A stretch of DNA of 64,000 nt, taken from NCBI GenBank assembly GCA_028583415.1, contig CM053265.1:39617196-39681195 (forward strand). The letters are read 5' to 3'. The first letter of the stretch is position 1. Each line of letters begins with the position of its first letter. Below the pieces are notes generated by a model, which ran no database searches, was not told where the DNA came from, and saw nothing but the letters and a program-made list of their open reading frames with translations. The position numbers and the translations under genes were made by a program. Below, in pieces: positions 46,515 through 59,230 of this stretch. This DNA is from Protea cynaroides (lineage: Eukaryota > Streptophyta > Magnoliopsida > Proteales > Proteaceae).

Positions 46515-49500
46515 TATAAGACCCTAATTTTGGCCCATGTCTTATTGAGGACATTTTTTTTATCATTTTGATCATATTAGAATTTCTCTACCATTTTTAG
46601 ATTACTATGAAATGAAAAAGTGGAAAAAATTGTTAAGTGAATCGGGTTTGGGCCTATAACCTTAGTTTTGTGGTAATGGGTTTTAATTTGTTATTTTAAT
46701 GGGTTTAGCATAGGTGTTAGTTGGGTTTTAGTTTTGTTTTCTTTTTGTTGTTTTGTTTTAGGCATTTGTTGTTATTGGGCCTTAGGATAGAGTTTTTTAA
46801 ATTCTTTTAGTTATTTGAGTCAATGGGTTTAGTTTAATGGGTTAAGCTAATGGGCTTGGGTTTGGGCTTAGAATAAATTGTGTGTAATTTTTTTCTATTC
46901 CTATTTTTATTATATGAGATGGTTTAAAAAGGGATCAAGTGGAGGAATCCTGGCCCTTGGATTAAGGTTTTAGAAAGAGAAAAAAAAATTGGACAAACAA
47001 AGGAGGGAGGACTGTTGCGGGAAAAAGAGAGGAGAGAAAGAGGCGGCAGAAAAGAGGGAGAGAAAAGAGGGGAGAAGAAGTAGGTGAAGAAGAAGAGAAG
47101 GCGGCAGCAAAGTGGAGAGGGGAAGCCAAAAAAAGGGGGGAAAGCTCAAGGAGGTTTTTTGAGAAGAGAGAAATCAGGGAGAGATGGAGGTTCGTGTCAT
47201 GTGGGGAGAAGAAAAGAAAGGGAGGCGGCAGCAATGGGGGGAGACAGATGGCCACGGCTCCTGGAAGGGAGCCGTAACAAAGAGAAGAGTGAGATAGAAA
47301 AAAAAGGAGAGAAAACAGAGTGTGTGAGAGAGGGTTTTAAGGCTGGGAGAAATAGAGAGAAAGCCGAGAAGAAATGGGGAATGAGAGTGTAAAAGAGAGC
47401 AGATTCGGAGGAAAAGTGGAAGGGAAATTGGCAGTGAGAAAGAGAAGAGGGACATTCAACAGCCCTAAGGAGAACAGTGAGAGTAGAATGGAGAAGATGA
47501 TAGAGAGAGGAAAACCCTGCACTAAAGGGGTTCTGGTTCGGTGCAAGGGAGAGAGACGGCTGGGAGGAGTGAAGCCATAAGACAATGCAGAGTGAGGAAC
47601 GAAATCAATGGGAACCATCTCCTCCCGAAATAAAATGTACCGACAGACATATGATCAGAATTCTCAGAAGTTTAAAATATGGAGATTGCTTTCCAGTGGC
47701 TGTGGCTTCTTCTCTGCCTTGGGAGCCATTACAGCAAAGAGATTAAGCTGAAGCTGAGAGTTGAGAGACAGAGAATCAATAGAGCAGACCCGAGGGGAGA
47801 TTGAAAAGGAGGAGAAGATAGCAGAACTGGCAAGAGGAAAGAGAGAAGTAGGAAGGAAGAACAAACCTGCAAACTCATGTAAGCATTCCCCTTTGTTCGT
47901 TATTTTATCACCTTACTTGCTATATTAAAACCTAGCCAATACCCTTGACCAAACAACCACCGATCACCGTAGCATCAACCCATCATCTCAAACCTGAACC
48001 TCCACCGAGAATCACCTAAGCAAACCCACAAGCACCTGATTTCACCCCTTATCAATCTATCATCCATCTCACCTAGTCCTCTACCTTACCTGTGGCCTGC
48101 TATAATCCCACCTCCCTTGCAATCTTCTTAACACCTAAATCAGACTTCCACATGGCCATCCACCTGTCCGCAAGTTAAAAGCCACCTCCACTCATCCATG
48201 CTCCAGCCAAAAACCGACCTCAACCTTTCATCTTTCCTAAAAACTCATCCCTTGAGAACCAGCACATCTGTCCTAGCCGCCATTACCCAACTGATCTCTC
48301 AACCATCCAATCTCCATACCATTGATTCTTAAATTTTGATTTTGATTATGATTCATATATTGTGTTGATCTATATTTAATGCTTTTTGACTTGGACCAAC
48401 TTTAATGGGATTGGTTCTCTCCGGGTGGGATTGAGTTGATTTCATTGGGCTGGTTCAGTCCTATGGTGGGTTTGGTTTATCCGTGGTGGGTTGGTCCAAC
48501 CCCCCTGAGGGTTAGTTCACTATCTTGCTTGTTTTTCTCATAGGGCAGTTCGAGTAAGGTATGTGGCTTGGTTAAAATAGGTGTTGAGTTGTGATTTTCA
48601 TGCCCTTTTTTTCCTTCCCAGCTAGCTTTGGGTGTGTAGATATTTCTGTTTTATTGTTATAGTTTTGATTTCATTTGGCATATTGTCTCCTAGCGATGCT
48701 AGTTGTTAAGTGTTATAGGAACTATTAGGTTTTTTTTTATTTTTTATTTCTGCTCGTTTTTCCTCATGTTGTCCTATGATGTCTCGTATATTTCAGTAGT
48801 GTGACATGGTTCCACAGGGGGGTCAATGGTAATCCAATTGGGGCTGGTTCGGCCCTTTGGTTGGTTTATTTTAATTGTATTGAGGGGGTTCTCTACGTAG
48901 TGGGGTTTGGTTTAATTACACTAGGCTGGTTCAACCCTATGATAGAGAATGCTTAACCATGATGAGTTGGTTCAACCCATGGTGGGAGTGTTTTAATGGT
49001 ATTGAGTTTGTTTAGAATTTTTGTTTGGATTGGTGTAATCATGTTAAACCTGATTCAACCTATGTTTGGTTTCGTGTGGATTTAAGCCTATTTTATATGC
49101 TTACCATGTTGCTGTCCATGTGAGGGTTATTCTTTATGGATTTATGTTTTATGTGTGTCGAGCAATGATAGGAATCATGTTTGATCTCCGACCCAGCCTT
49201 TACCCAGTTTTGTATTTGGGCTTAGGCTAATCATTTCCCATAATTGGAAATCGGTGTGCGGACCGATCACTTTCAGAATATTAGTTTGCCTTGCTGAGTG
49301 CAAGAAGTCGAGGTCCGAGTACCTCTTGAGTTCGCCTTGCCGAGTGCAAGTAAGTCGAGGTCCGAGTACCTCTGAGGTCCGAGTACCTCTGAGGTCCAAG
49401 TACCTCTTGAGTGTTGCCTTGCCGAGCGTGGGGAGCTGAGGTCCGAGTACCTCTGAGGTCCGAGCACCTCTCCAATAATGCCATGTGGGGTCCAACAGCC

Positions 49501-50270
49501 CGTTAACTGTTGGGAACTACGTTTGACCTGATTCTCTAAAGAGATACGTAGGCAGCGGGAAGTGGAGAACTCTGAGTAGTTCACCCTTCACGCATGGTCA
49601 CACATGCTTCCTTTGTCAAGGGAGCACCTCACACACAACCACAACCATGACCACGCACGAACTACGTTTGACCTGATTCCTGCCGCACAGGGATACGTAG
49701 GTGGCTTGATCTCGAGCTCGGTCATCCATTATCTGTTGTATTTTCTGTGTTATTCATTCTTTTAATTCATTATTTGTTTATTCATGATTATTTTATTTTT
49801 TTAATCCATTCATTTGTTCATTGATCCATTTATTGTCTGTTGACTTGTATTTTATTTTTTCAAGTCTATGTGGCGGCACCCTGAGTTAGAATAACTTAAA
49901 AACTTGGTCTAGGGTTTCCCATTTGCCTAGTTAGGTTAAATTGAATGACCTGAACATACATAAGTTTCAAGAATGTAGGAAAGGATAGGACAGAAGGAGA
50001 CCGGTCCATTGACCGGGCGAGTCGGGTGCCTAACACCTTCCCAACTCGTAACTTGACACTTACCCTTCTCTGGTAAGATTAGAAGCCAATCCATTGAGCA
50101 TGAGTCATAGTGTCTCTCCAAGTGAGAGATCATTTATAGGTCCTAGACCTTATCTAGGTGGCGACTCCATATTTTACTCCGTCCATTGGTGTGGATGGAT
50201 AAAAGTAACCAAGGCGAGAGCCTAATTTTGATTTCGTGGAGGATCATATGAAAATCCATTTGTCCTCACA
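46515..50270 (+). repeat. 3' LTR of element B
   Basis: 3756 bp, TATAAGACCC to TCCTCACA. Weak TATA candidates near 46909-46930 are followed by a purine-rich stretch (GGAGAGAAAGAGGCGG). 48400-49080 holds a degenerate repeat around GGTTCAACCC. 49285-49480 has the 46-bp tandem repeat seen at the palindrome centre. 49490-50270 matches the arms of the 5' LTR. Minor ORFs inside (for example 47084-47392) are low-complexity and not credible genes. Confidence 0.82.
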
Positions 50271-50275
50271 GCATG

Positions 50276-51427
50276 TTGTATGCACATTACAAACATATTC
50301 GCATAGAATCAAACATAGCATAGGACTCAAGAAATAGAAAACAGTTTATTATTAACCAATTTAGTTTGGAGTTAAGGTTCCTCACCTTAGCTTGCTATAA
50401 GATACTTTTCCAAGCTTTAAATTCACCTTTACAATGTTATTAGATTGCTAGAAGACCTAACAAAATCGATAGAATTTAATTAGAATTTATTCGGAATTAA
50501 AAACCATTCTATCAACTGAGGGTCGATGCTAGGGTCGATGCTAGGGTCGATGGGTCTATCGACCCTCCCTTCTTTCTGGACTTCCTGAATGCTGAGGATC
50601 GATGGTCAGAAACCCCTAGGGTCGGATGGTCATCTACCCTGGGTGCGACCCTCGGTGTACTCTGGTCCAATTTCCACTTTTTAATCCATTCTTCATGTTT
50701 GGGGTCCTATGGTTTGTTCCCACATTCCATTAAACATTCATTCCATGGTCTGAAACCATGAATCATCCTCCTAGATGGCTTTCATGCATTCTCCTAGGGT
50801 TTTCCATGAAAACCTAACCATGGATGGATGGTTTGGGTTTCTCCGAGATCGCTCTCTCTCCAATAACTATCCTAAGGTCTATAGAAACTCATGGAATTAG
50901 TATCCATACCTAAGAAGATTAATCTTTCTCTGTAACTCTTCTCCTTTTTGCTAGGTTCTCTTCCTTGCCTCTCTTCTTCCTCTTTTCCTTCTCCTCTCTT
51001 TCTCTCAATTCAATTAAGGTTGTGAAAGGAGTGAAAGTGGCTTAGGGACATCCTTTAAATAGAGTAGGAACATCCTAAATAAGTCCCTCTGAGATTTTGA
51101 AAGAATCCCAATCGAAAAATATAGAAATTTCCTAATTTCTATATTCGACAGAATCCGAGGGTCGATGGGAGGGTCGATGATCCCGTCGACCCTAGGGTCT
51201 TAAGCTGTCCGACCCTCCCTCCAAAACCGAGGGTCTGACTTTCTGTTTTGGGAGGTCCGACCCTGCTTAGCTGGGTATGCGACCCTTCCCCTAATTTAAG
51301 TGTTTTTGGGTCGATTTGATACCTGGGATCTCGATCTCCTTCACGCCCTTGGTCCATTTGACTCGACCATGATGGGTAAACCTGGTTCAAGGTGGTAAGA
51401 CCGGGTTAGATTGACACGGGTCTTACA
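50276..51427 (-). repeat. LTR1 of element C, U3 half
   Basis: Continues LTR1 after element B and ends GGTCTTACA at 51427, followed by TATTG. Box TATTTAAAG type (minus) at 51053-51061. Arrays at about 50515-50660 and 51150-51310. Confidence 0.93.
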
Positions 51428-51432
51428 TATTG

Positions 51433-52844
51433 AGACCATAGCTTCGACCATACCTGCGACCACACGATAACATAAAGTATGTTTTGAGACTATACAAGGT
51501 TTTTGACTACTGTAACTTGAGAAAATTATTCTCTAAGTTAAATACATTAATTGTTTAGGTTCCTAATAGATTCAAAGTGACTTCCATAGTTTGGGAGAGG
51601 AACAAACATCAATCAAAGGTGAGGGAACAAGACCTAAATTAGTTCGAACTATTTTATTTTATTAGTCAAATGCACTGAATGATTCTATGCTTGTATGCTT
51701 GTAATGTGTATCTCACAAATCATCCAATATTGTTTTTATTTCTATTCATGTATATTTATTTCTATCTAATTATAACATGATGGTGATGATGCTAGGAATA
51801 GGCATGTAATTGTTCATTTGGTTAATGTGTTGGATGCGAGTGGGGCATCAGGGGGAGGACATGGCATTGTCATTCAGTCTGGTCACCAGACTCTAGCTCT
51901 ATATCTACTCAAGTCTTATCCACTGACATCATCATATTATATTACCTTAGCAAAACTATTATATCATAGGGTATCAGGGAAGGTGGTCTTGGATTGTGTG
52001 GTCTCTCACTCTGTCGGGGGGCCTTAGCTTTATCTCTATGGATATATTGAAGCATGCTAGGGTGAGGCCTTGAATACATTACATGGCATTAGGATTGGTT
52101 AGTTATGAGCCCAGTTTGCAAGCCCTCGCCAGTAAGGGCTTACGTGTTGGTATGGGTAGGGCATCAGAGGAAGTGTTGGCGGTGTGCGTTCCAGACACTT
52201 GAGCTCTATCTCTATTTTATGGTGGATACATGAGAAACAGCAATGGTATTTGATCCATTGGGCAAATTCACAAACTCCAGTATAGAGGTGCTGTGGCTGC
52301 CAATGCTTTCTATAGCACATTGTAAACTTAAAACCAGACTAAAAATATGAATCGAATGCATGCATATGTTTGTTGAATTGTTTTGTTCACAAATTAAGCT
52401 CAAGTTGGAGAGCTGACCCTCGCGTGTGCAATTCTTTTTAGTTTTTGATGTTGTAGGTGTTACGGTTGAAACCTATTTGAATACGCTAATGTATGGACAT
52501 GTGGCGGCTATGGGCGAGCAAGCCGAAGAGAACATGTATCACCCGACATGCGACTATCTCAACTATATCTACGCTTAGTGATTAACTTTCATATTTTGAT
52601 ACTTTTAATAGTAATTAATTATGTTTTGGTTACTTGGAGATAACTTCTAAAATATTTATTTATCATTTTAAACCTCAGTTCATTATTAATAAGACTTTCG
52701 TTATTAAATTATTTTCTCTGTTATTATTGTGGAATGTGTTTGGCTTAACTGGGTGGGCATGGCCTACACGAGATCATGGTTTGAACCGTTACTTCTCATG
52801 ATGGTTCATCACACTACTGATTAGTCCAAAATTAGGGTGTGATA
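51433..52844 (+). repeat. Right fragment of older LTR H
   Basis: Continues 17230 after element C. Ends GTGTGATA (TGACA with C to T) at 52844. It has TGGTCGA/GACCACA-type motifs, a related U5 segment (GTTACGGTTGAAACCTAT) whose micro-ORF is broken, and the U5 inverted repeat. Confidence 0.82.
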
Positions 52845-52850
52845 GAGCTA

Positions 52851-55046
52851 TATCACCCTAATTCTTGACTAACCAGTGGTGTGATGAATCGTCATGAGAA
52901 CCAACGGTTCAAACCATGATCTCGTATAGACTGTGCCCACCTGATTATACCAAACACATTCCACAATAATAATCAGAGTAAATAATTAAATAACAGAAGT
53001 CTTATTAATAATGAACTGAGATCTAACACGATAAATAAATATTTAACAAGTTATCTCTATGTAACCAAAACATATTTAATTCTTATTACAAGTATTAAAA
53101 TATGAAAGTTAACCACTAAGTGTAAACATAGTTGAAACACTTGCTTGACGAGTCATATTTGTCCTCCACAACATGCTCATCCATAGCCACCACATGTCCA
53201 TATGTTGGCGCATTGATATAATCTTTAATCGTAACACCTGCAACATCAAAACCTAAAAATAATTACACGCGCGAGGGTCAGCTCTCTAACTTGAGTTCAG
53301 TGAGTGAACAAACAATGTAACAAACATATGCATGCATTCAATTCATATCTTTGGTCTGGTTTTAAGTTTGCAATGTGCTATAAAATGGTTTGACGGCCAC
53401 CACAGCTATACAAAAGTGTGTGAATCCGTTTAATGGATTAAACACCATTGTCGTCCCACATGCACCCACCATGGAATAGAGATAGAGCCAAAGTGTCCAG
53501 ATCACATACCGCCAACACTTAGGCTGATGCCCTATCCATACCAATACATAAGCACTTATTGGCAAGGGTTTACAAACTAGGCTCTCAACTAACTAATCCT
53601 AATGCCATCCATTGTATCTAAAGCCTCACCCTAGAATCCCTTAATATGTCAATAGAGATTGAACTAAGGCCCCCGGCAGAGTCAAAGACTACACGGTCCG
53701 AGACCACCTCCCCCTGATGCTCCACTCACATCCAGTACACTAACCACACATACAATCAGATGCCTACTCCTAGCATTATCATCATCATATTATAAATAGG
53801 TAAAACTAAATTTGCATGAATAGAATATAGAAATAATATTGGATGATATATGAGATGCACATTACAAATAAACAAGCATAAAATCAATCATGGTATGGAA
53901 CGCAATAAAATAAAATAGTTTGTTATTATCCAATTAGTTAAGGTCTTGTTCCCTCACCTTTAAAGTTGTTCGATCTTCTCCAAGCTTTGTAAATCACTTT
54001 TGAACCACTTAGAAACACAAGAGATTTATGGATTTTACGTTTAGGTTCAAGTTCACCAAGCTACAATAGTCAGAAATCTAATCTGGAGTCAAATAGGATT
54101 CCAGAGCCTGTGTGGTCCCAGGTGTGGCTGTACATGTGGTCTCAGTATTTGCGACCAGAGGGTGTGTGGTCGATACATGTGGTTGCATGCGACCATACCT
54201 TCTCTAGGACCTTCCCATGTGCGTGTGGTCGATCATGTAATCCCCGTATGGTCGACCATAGCTACGACCACACGAAGTTTTGGTCGGCTATTATCCTCAG
54301 TCCTTCCCCTTCATGATTCGATTCCTAAATTTATCATTAGGGTTTTTCCTATGATCGATCTATGGCTTTAAATTCATAATTTTTGCAAAGTTATTTATCC
54401 TAGTCTATTCCCCATGGTCTTCCAATAAGATTTTCTCATGGAGTCTCGTGGTTGAGATCCTACTTTAATTCAACATTTCAATTACAAAGGAAGATCCTAT
54501 TCTAGGTGTTTTATTGCTACAGGGAAAGGTTCCATACCTTAAGTTTGCAGAGAACTAGAACCTTCTCTGCAACTCTTCTTCCTAGCCTTTTTCTTCAAAT
54601 CTCATTCTCTTTCTCCTTCTCTCTCTTTTATTTTAATTTGAGTTCTAAATGAGTGGAGAGGCTATGGGACATTCGTAATATAGAGAGAAACTCTCCATAT
54701 AGGGTCTCACTCTAACTAGGAAAGAGATCCCTTAGTTTATGAAAGTTTTCAAAACTCGGAGTTGGTCATATCATCGTGTGCTCGCAAGTGTGGTCGCAGA
54801 ATCCATAGACCACACATCCCAAATATGCGACCACATGTTGGATTTTTGAGTGGTCTCATTTTCCCTAGGTTTGGTCAATCATACCAGCTCAGGTATGTGA
54901 CCATACACTCTAAATTGGCTGATTTTGGGTCGATTTACTTACCAAGCCTTACGGTTTCTTCATGCACTTGGTCTGCTAGATCTGACTATGATAGGAAGAC
55001 CTGACACGACATGGTAAGACCGGTTTAGTAGAATGTAGGTCTTATA
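52851..55046 (-). repeat. 3' LTR of element D
   Basis: 2196 bp, both termini decayed (TATCACCC for TGTCACCC; CTTATA for CTTACA). Next to a C-rich run at 55047-55057 (minus-strand polypurine tract), so a 3' LTR. It is inverted relative to H with six bases (GAGCTA, 52845-52850) between the two U5 ends. Motif arrays are of the GTGGTCGA/GACCACAC type. Confidence 0.87.
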
Positions 55047-55057
55047 ACTCCCCCTCC

Positions 55058-55573
55058 CTTATATAAATATTGTCCTTGAAATTTACACATACCTTCCGTG
55101 TCGAATAGGTGAGGATATTGCTTCTGCATAGCATTCTCTTCTTCTCATTTAATTTCCTCTACATCTTAGCTTTTCCAAGTAACTTTAACATAATAGATGT
55201 CATGATTGAGAAGACATCAAACCTTTTGACTAGTGAATTCAAAAGGTACTATTTCGAACGACAAATCTTCAGTAGACCCGATGGATCTGCTATTATGACG
55301 TATGTTGGATCTTGGATGTACTTATTTAATAATGAGATATGAAATATGTCATGCACACTCGACATAGATGGGGGTAGTGCCAACTAATACGCTACCTTTC
55401 CATGTCTAGCCAGAATGTTATAGAGCCTGACGTACCTCGAACTTAGCTTTCGTTTCTATCCGAACCTTTTTAAACCCCGCATAGGTGATATTTTCAGGAA
55501 TACTTTGTCACCCACGATGAACTCAAGGACTCGATGTCAGTTATCCACATACTGTTTCAGATTATTCTAAGCT
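55058..55573 (-). pseudogene. Element D integrase C-terminus and chromodomain remnant
   Basis: Weak but collinear with element C: the plus-strand text corresponds to the WEEENAM...QYPHLF region near 55100, VKVTWKS near 55180, and GLKRF/VGDKVFLK near 55470-55540. Multiple stops and indels. Confidence 0.7.
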
Positions 55574-56917
55574 ATTTTATACGTGACGAACGCAACCAAA
55601 ATTTAAATTACTCTACCTATAATGAATAGTAATGATAAGTAAAGGTCGATCGACAGAAACTAGTTAATCAAATTGTCTACTTACCAAGAAAAAGGGGGGT
55701 TTTCTTCCGCAATTTATTTGACAAGAAAATTAAGTAATAAAAATTCAATGGAAGATGATGTCGGTTCAAGGAAATTTACTCACGGCTACAAATTGATCAC
55801 TGACCTCATATAAATTATTCTCTATTCAAATATTTAACCAAGGATTATCAAAAAGCCAGACAATCCTTACCATCCCTAATTTCATTAATTTGAGCCCAGC
55901 ACACAAATTAATTCTTATCAATAAATCAATTGGTAATAAGCAATCCTCATGAATTTACTGATAGCATTACATTCTCAGAGGGAGTTAAAGATGAACAACA
56001 ATCTAATAAGCGTCAGATTATTTAATTCATTTTATGTTTCCTTTAAGCAAGTAACAAGAACTTGGATCATAATTGTTCTGTTCAATTGCTACTTTTCCTG
56101 AACACCATAACAATTACAGATTATGGATTCAGATTAGCAATAAACCACATAACTCAATCAATTAATAGGTCTCTTAATAAACTGAATCATGCAATCATTA
56201 ACTTGAAAAACCAATAAACATAGATATTTGAATAGAAAAATAATTAAAATTAAGAATAGAGTCTCACAATTTTACTAATCGGATTGAATTCCCCTTGAAT
56301 CGACTAAAGAACTTAGCTAGACATGATAGAAAAGAAAGACAAAAGAAATAAAATTATCTTCTCAATAATTCTTGGATGCTCTATTACGTAGCCTTTACAT
56401 TGCTTAAATAGCTAGAGTAGATAAGACAAAAACTGGTATGTCTAGAATTGACAACCTTATTACATGAAAATAAAAATTAGATAAAATCTTCTTGCCTATA
56501 TTAAATAGAGAATCATTCCATTATTAACCAAATGCCACCCTTAGACCTGTCAATCTTTGTAATATTTCATAGAGGTATATATTTTCCTCAAGATTTCTGA
56601 CAATCAATCAAATCCTTCCAATAGTAAACCTTCAATGTGTGCTAATCTTCCTTTTCTGGTTTGAATTCAAATAAGCTTTTCAGATTAGATTTTTGGATCA
56701 CATTTGATTTCTAGAATTATTTCCACATTAAAAGCCTACATGAAATTCAGAAGGTCATTATTGAAAATATCATAATTTCTTTTATTTTAAACATAAATTA
56801 CTAATACATTCCATTAATGTCTTATATATAAGGAATCATCAAAATGAGTACCATAAGTCATATAATATGTTAGACTAAATATATGGGAAATAAATATATG
56901 AAATTATGAATCCATCA
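55574..56917 (+). other. Unidentified 1344-bp insertion in element D
   Basis: The sequence between two parts of D's integrase that are contiguous in element C. AT-rich, no ORF above 60 codons of interest, no terminal inverted repeats, no TG...CA ends seen. Flanks are AAGCT (left) and CACT/CTGTT (right), with no clear target duplication. Strand is arbitrary. Confidence 0.6.
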
Positions 56918-57833
56918 CTGTTCTAACCCTTTCCTTGATTATGTCGACTACTTTATAGGTTTCTTCAACAAAGTTAGGTTCTATAATTCATTGCTCTCCG
57001 ACTTTATTCCAAAATAAAGGAGTTTGACACTTCCTACTATACAGCTCCTCATAGGGTGACATCTGTATAGTAGTTTAATAGCTGTTGATATAAGAGAACT
57101 CGATTAATTGTAACTTCTCATCCCATAATCCTTTGAAATCAATCACACAAGCTCGGAGCTTGTCTTCTAGAATTTGAATGGTGTGCTCCGACTTTCCATT
57201 AATCTGAGGGTGGAATGCAGTACTGAACTTCAATATTGTACCCATAGCCTTCTGTAATCCTTCCCAAAACTTTGATGTAAAGCTCGGGTCTCTGTCAGAC
57301 ACGATGCTTTCAAGTACTCCATGCAATCTGATAATTTTATCCACATAAAACTTAGCTAACCATTTCAAAGTATATTTAAGTCATATAGCAATGAAACGAG
57401 CTGTCTTGGTAAGTCGATCCACAATTATCCAAACTGCATCTACTAATCTGGGAGTCAACAGTAACCTAGTAACCAAGTCCATAGTAATGCAGTCCCATTT
57501 CCAGGCTGGTTCTGGTAACGATTGTAATAAGCCTACTGGTCTTTGCCTTTTTACCTCTACTTTCATTCCTCTCCACCAATATAGTTTCTTTAAATCATGG
57601 TACATCTTTGTACTTCCAGGGTATATTGAATAGGATGTGGAGTGGGCTTTTCTCGTTAATCTATCTCTGATATCTAAATTTTTACTTTTAGGTACGCACA
57701 CTCTTCCCTTATACCTTAACGTCATTTCAAAATATAAAGTGAAATCATGAATGATCCTATCCTTTTCCAAATCTTCTTGTACTGTTCTCAGATACGGGTT
57801 CGATTTGATCACCATTTTTACTTCGTCCAACAA
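56918..57833 (-). pseudogene. Element D integrase
   Basis: Core with MDLVTRLLLTPR, SDRDPSFTSKFWEG and KSEHTIQ, so the three acidic positions are still recognisable. The zinc finger is destroyed: the second His of HHCC is Tyr (SIYPGS) and about ten residues including both Cys are deleted between GMKVEV and KRQRPVGLL. Frameshift near 57375. Confidence 0.88.
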
Positions 57834-59230
57834 ATCAGGAACACATACGGAATACTCAATCCTAGGTTTACTGAACAGCCTGATTTATCAACAATGAACT
57901 ACTCATTACCAATATCAAATACTCTTACCGCTATACACATGACAGAATTTATACTAGCTTCCTCCTTAGGCTTTTTATCGCTTTTCGGCTTAGTGCATCT
58001 GCAACTACATTAGCTTTCCCTGGATGGTACTGGATATCACAGTCATAATTCTTTAGAAGCTCCAGCCATCTTCTCTGCCTCATGTTTAATTTCTTCTGAT
58101 TAAAGAGATAGGATTGAGTTTTATGATCTGACTTAATCTAAAATTTTTCTCCATACAAGTAATGTCTCCATATCTTGACAGCATGTACCACAGTCGCTAA
58201 CTCTAAGTCATGAGTAGGGTAATTCTTTTCATGTGCCTTCAGTTGTCTGGAAGCATAAGGAATCATTTGTTCTCCCTGCATTCGAACACATCCCAATCCT
58301 AATCTAAAAGCATCAGTATACAAGATAAATGGCTCTCATAGTACCAAAATGGTCAAGATGGGAGCTGATATTTGTCTTGCCTTCAGTGTTTGGAAACTCT
58401 CTTCACGCTTGTCGGTCCAAACAAACTTTCCTTCTTACTTTGTCAAACTGGTGAGAGATACGGTGATTATGGAGTAGTCTTCCAGGAACCTTCTATAATA
58501 CCCAGCTAAACCTAAAAAAATTTTGATTTCTACAACACTCTTAGGTGCTTTCCATTTTACAATAGCTTTAATCTTGCAGGGATTCACTTTAATTCCTTCT
58601 GAAGATACTACATGACCTAAGAACTGCATTTCCTTCAACTAGAACTTACATTTCTTAAATTTGGCATAAAAGTTTTTTTTTCTTAATCGTTGTAGGGCTG
58701 CTCTAAGATTTATCGCACGAGTCGCCTCATCCTTGGAGTATATCAATATGTTATCTATGAAAATAATGACCGAAGTATCCAACATGTTGTGAAACACTTG
58801 ATTCATGAGTTCCATGAAAGATGCGGGTGCATTTGTTAATCCAAAGGACATCACTAAAAATTCATAATGCCCATATCAGGTTCTAAATGCTGTCTTTGGA
58901 ATGTCACCGTCCTTGATCTTCAACTGAGGATATCCAGACCGAAGATCGATCTTGGAAAACACCTTCGCTCCTTGCAGCTGATCAAATAAATCATTGATTT
59001 GTGATAAGGGATATCGATTCTATATCGTGAGCTTGTTTAATTCCCAGTATTTTATACATAATCTGATACTACCGTCCTTTTTCTTGACGAATAACACTGG
59101 TGCTCCCTAAGGCAATATGCTTATTCGGATAAATGACTAGTCCAATAGCTCTTGTAGTTGAACCTTTAATTCCTTCAGTTTAATTGGAGCCATTCGGTAT
59201 GTTGCTTTAGATACAAGTGTTGACCCTGCA
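57834..59230 (-). pseudogene. Element D reverse transcriptase and RNase H
   Basis: RT motif as IIFIDNILIYS: the second Asp of the catalytic FIDD pair is Asn. RNase H: MYTDAFRLGLG and HDLELATVVHA. Stops near 58137, 58326 and 58433 and frameshifts in the T-run near 58676. Upstream, SFGLTNAPASFMELMN is preserved. Confidence 0.88.

Larger units (their letters stand above)
32738..50270 (+). mobile_element. Element B, Tat/Ogre-like Ty3/Gypsy retrotransposon, 17.5 kb
   Basis: Inserted in LTR1 of element C with perfect duplication GCATG (32733-32737 and 50271-50275). Order: aberrant palindromic 5' LTR, primer site, leader with Pumilio-type motifs, gag, acidic repeat linker, protease, long linker, RT-RNase H, second RNase H, integrase, A-rich run, extra mobile-domain ORF, hairpin array, polypurine tract, 3.76-kb 3' LTR. 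The second RNase H and the extra ORF fit the Tat lineage. Its 5' end is TGTGAGGACA and its 3' end TCCTCACA, so the termini are inverted copies of the same U5 end. Confidence 0.92.
17236..51427 (-). mobile_element. Element C, three-LTR Tekay-like retrotransposon with nested insertions
   Basis: Outer LTRs begin and end with TGTCACACC and GGTCTTACA on the plus strand. The 5-bp duplication TATTG is perfect (17231-17235 and 51428-51432), so everything between is one original insertion plus later nested ones. Reading right to left: LTR1 (50276-51427 and 31580-32737, split by B), 13-bp linker, LTR2 (29268-31566), primer site, antisense ORF, gag, pol with a solo LTR, polypurine tract, LTR3 (17236-19543). 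The three LTRs differ from each other by a few percent to the same degree, judged by eye over the first 270 bp. Confidence 0.92.

Noticed and set aside
47084..47392. Lys/Glu/Gly-rich ORF in the 3' LTR of element B
   Set aside because: Translation of a purine-rich leader; several overlapping frames are open for compositional reasons.
48820..48850. tRNA gene at GGTTCAA-type motifs in element B LTR
   Set aside because: No cloverleaf or A-box at the right distance; only the B-box-like core is present.
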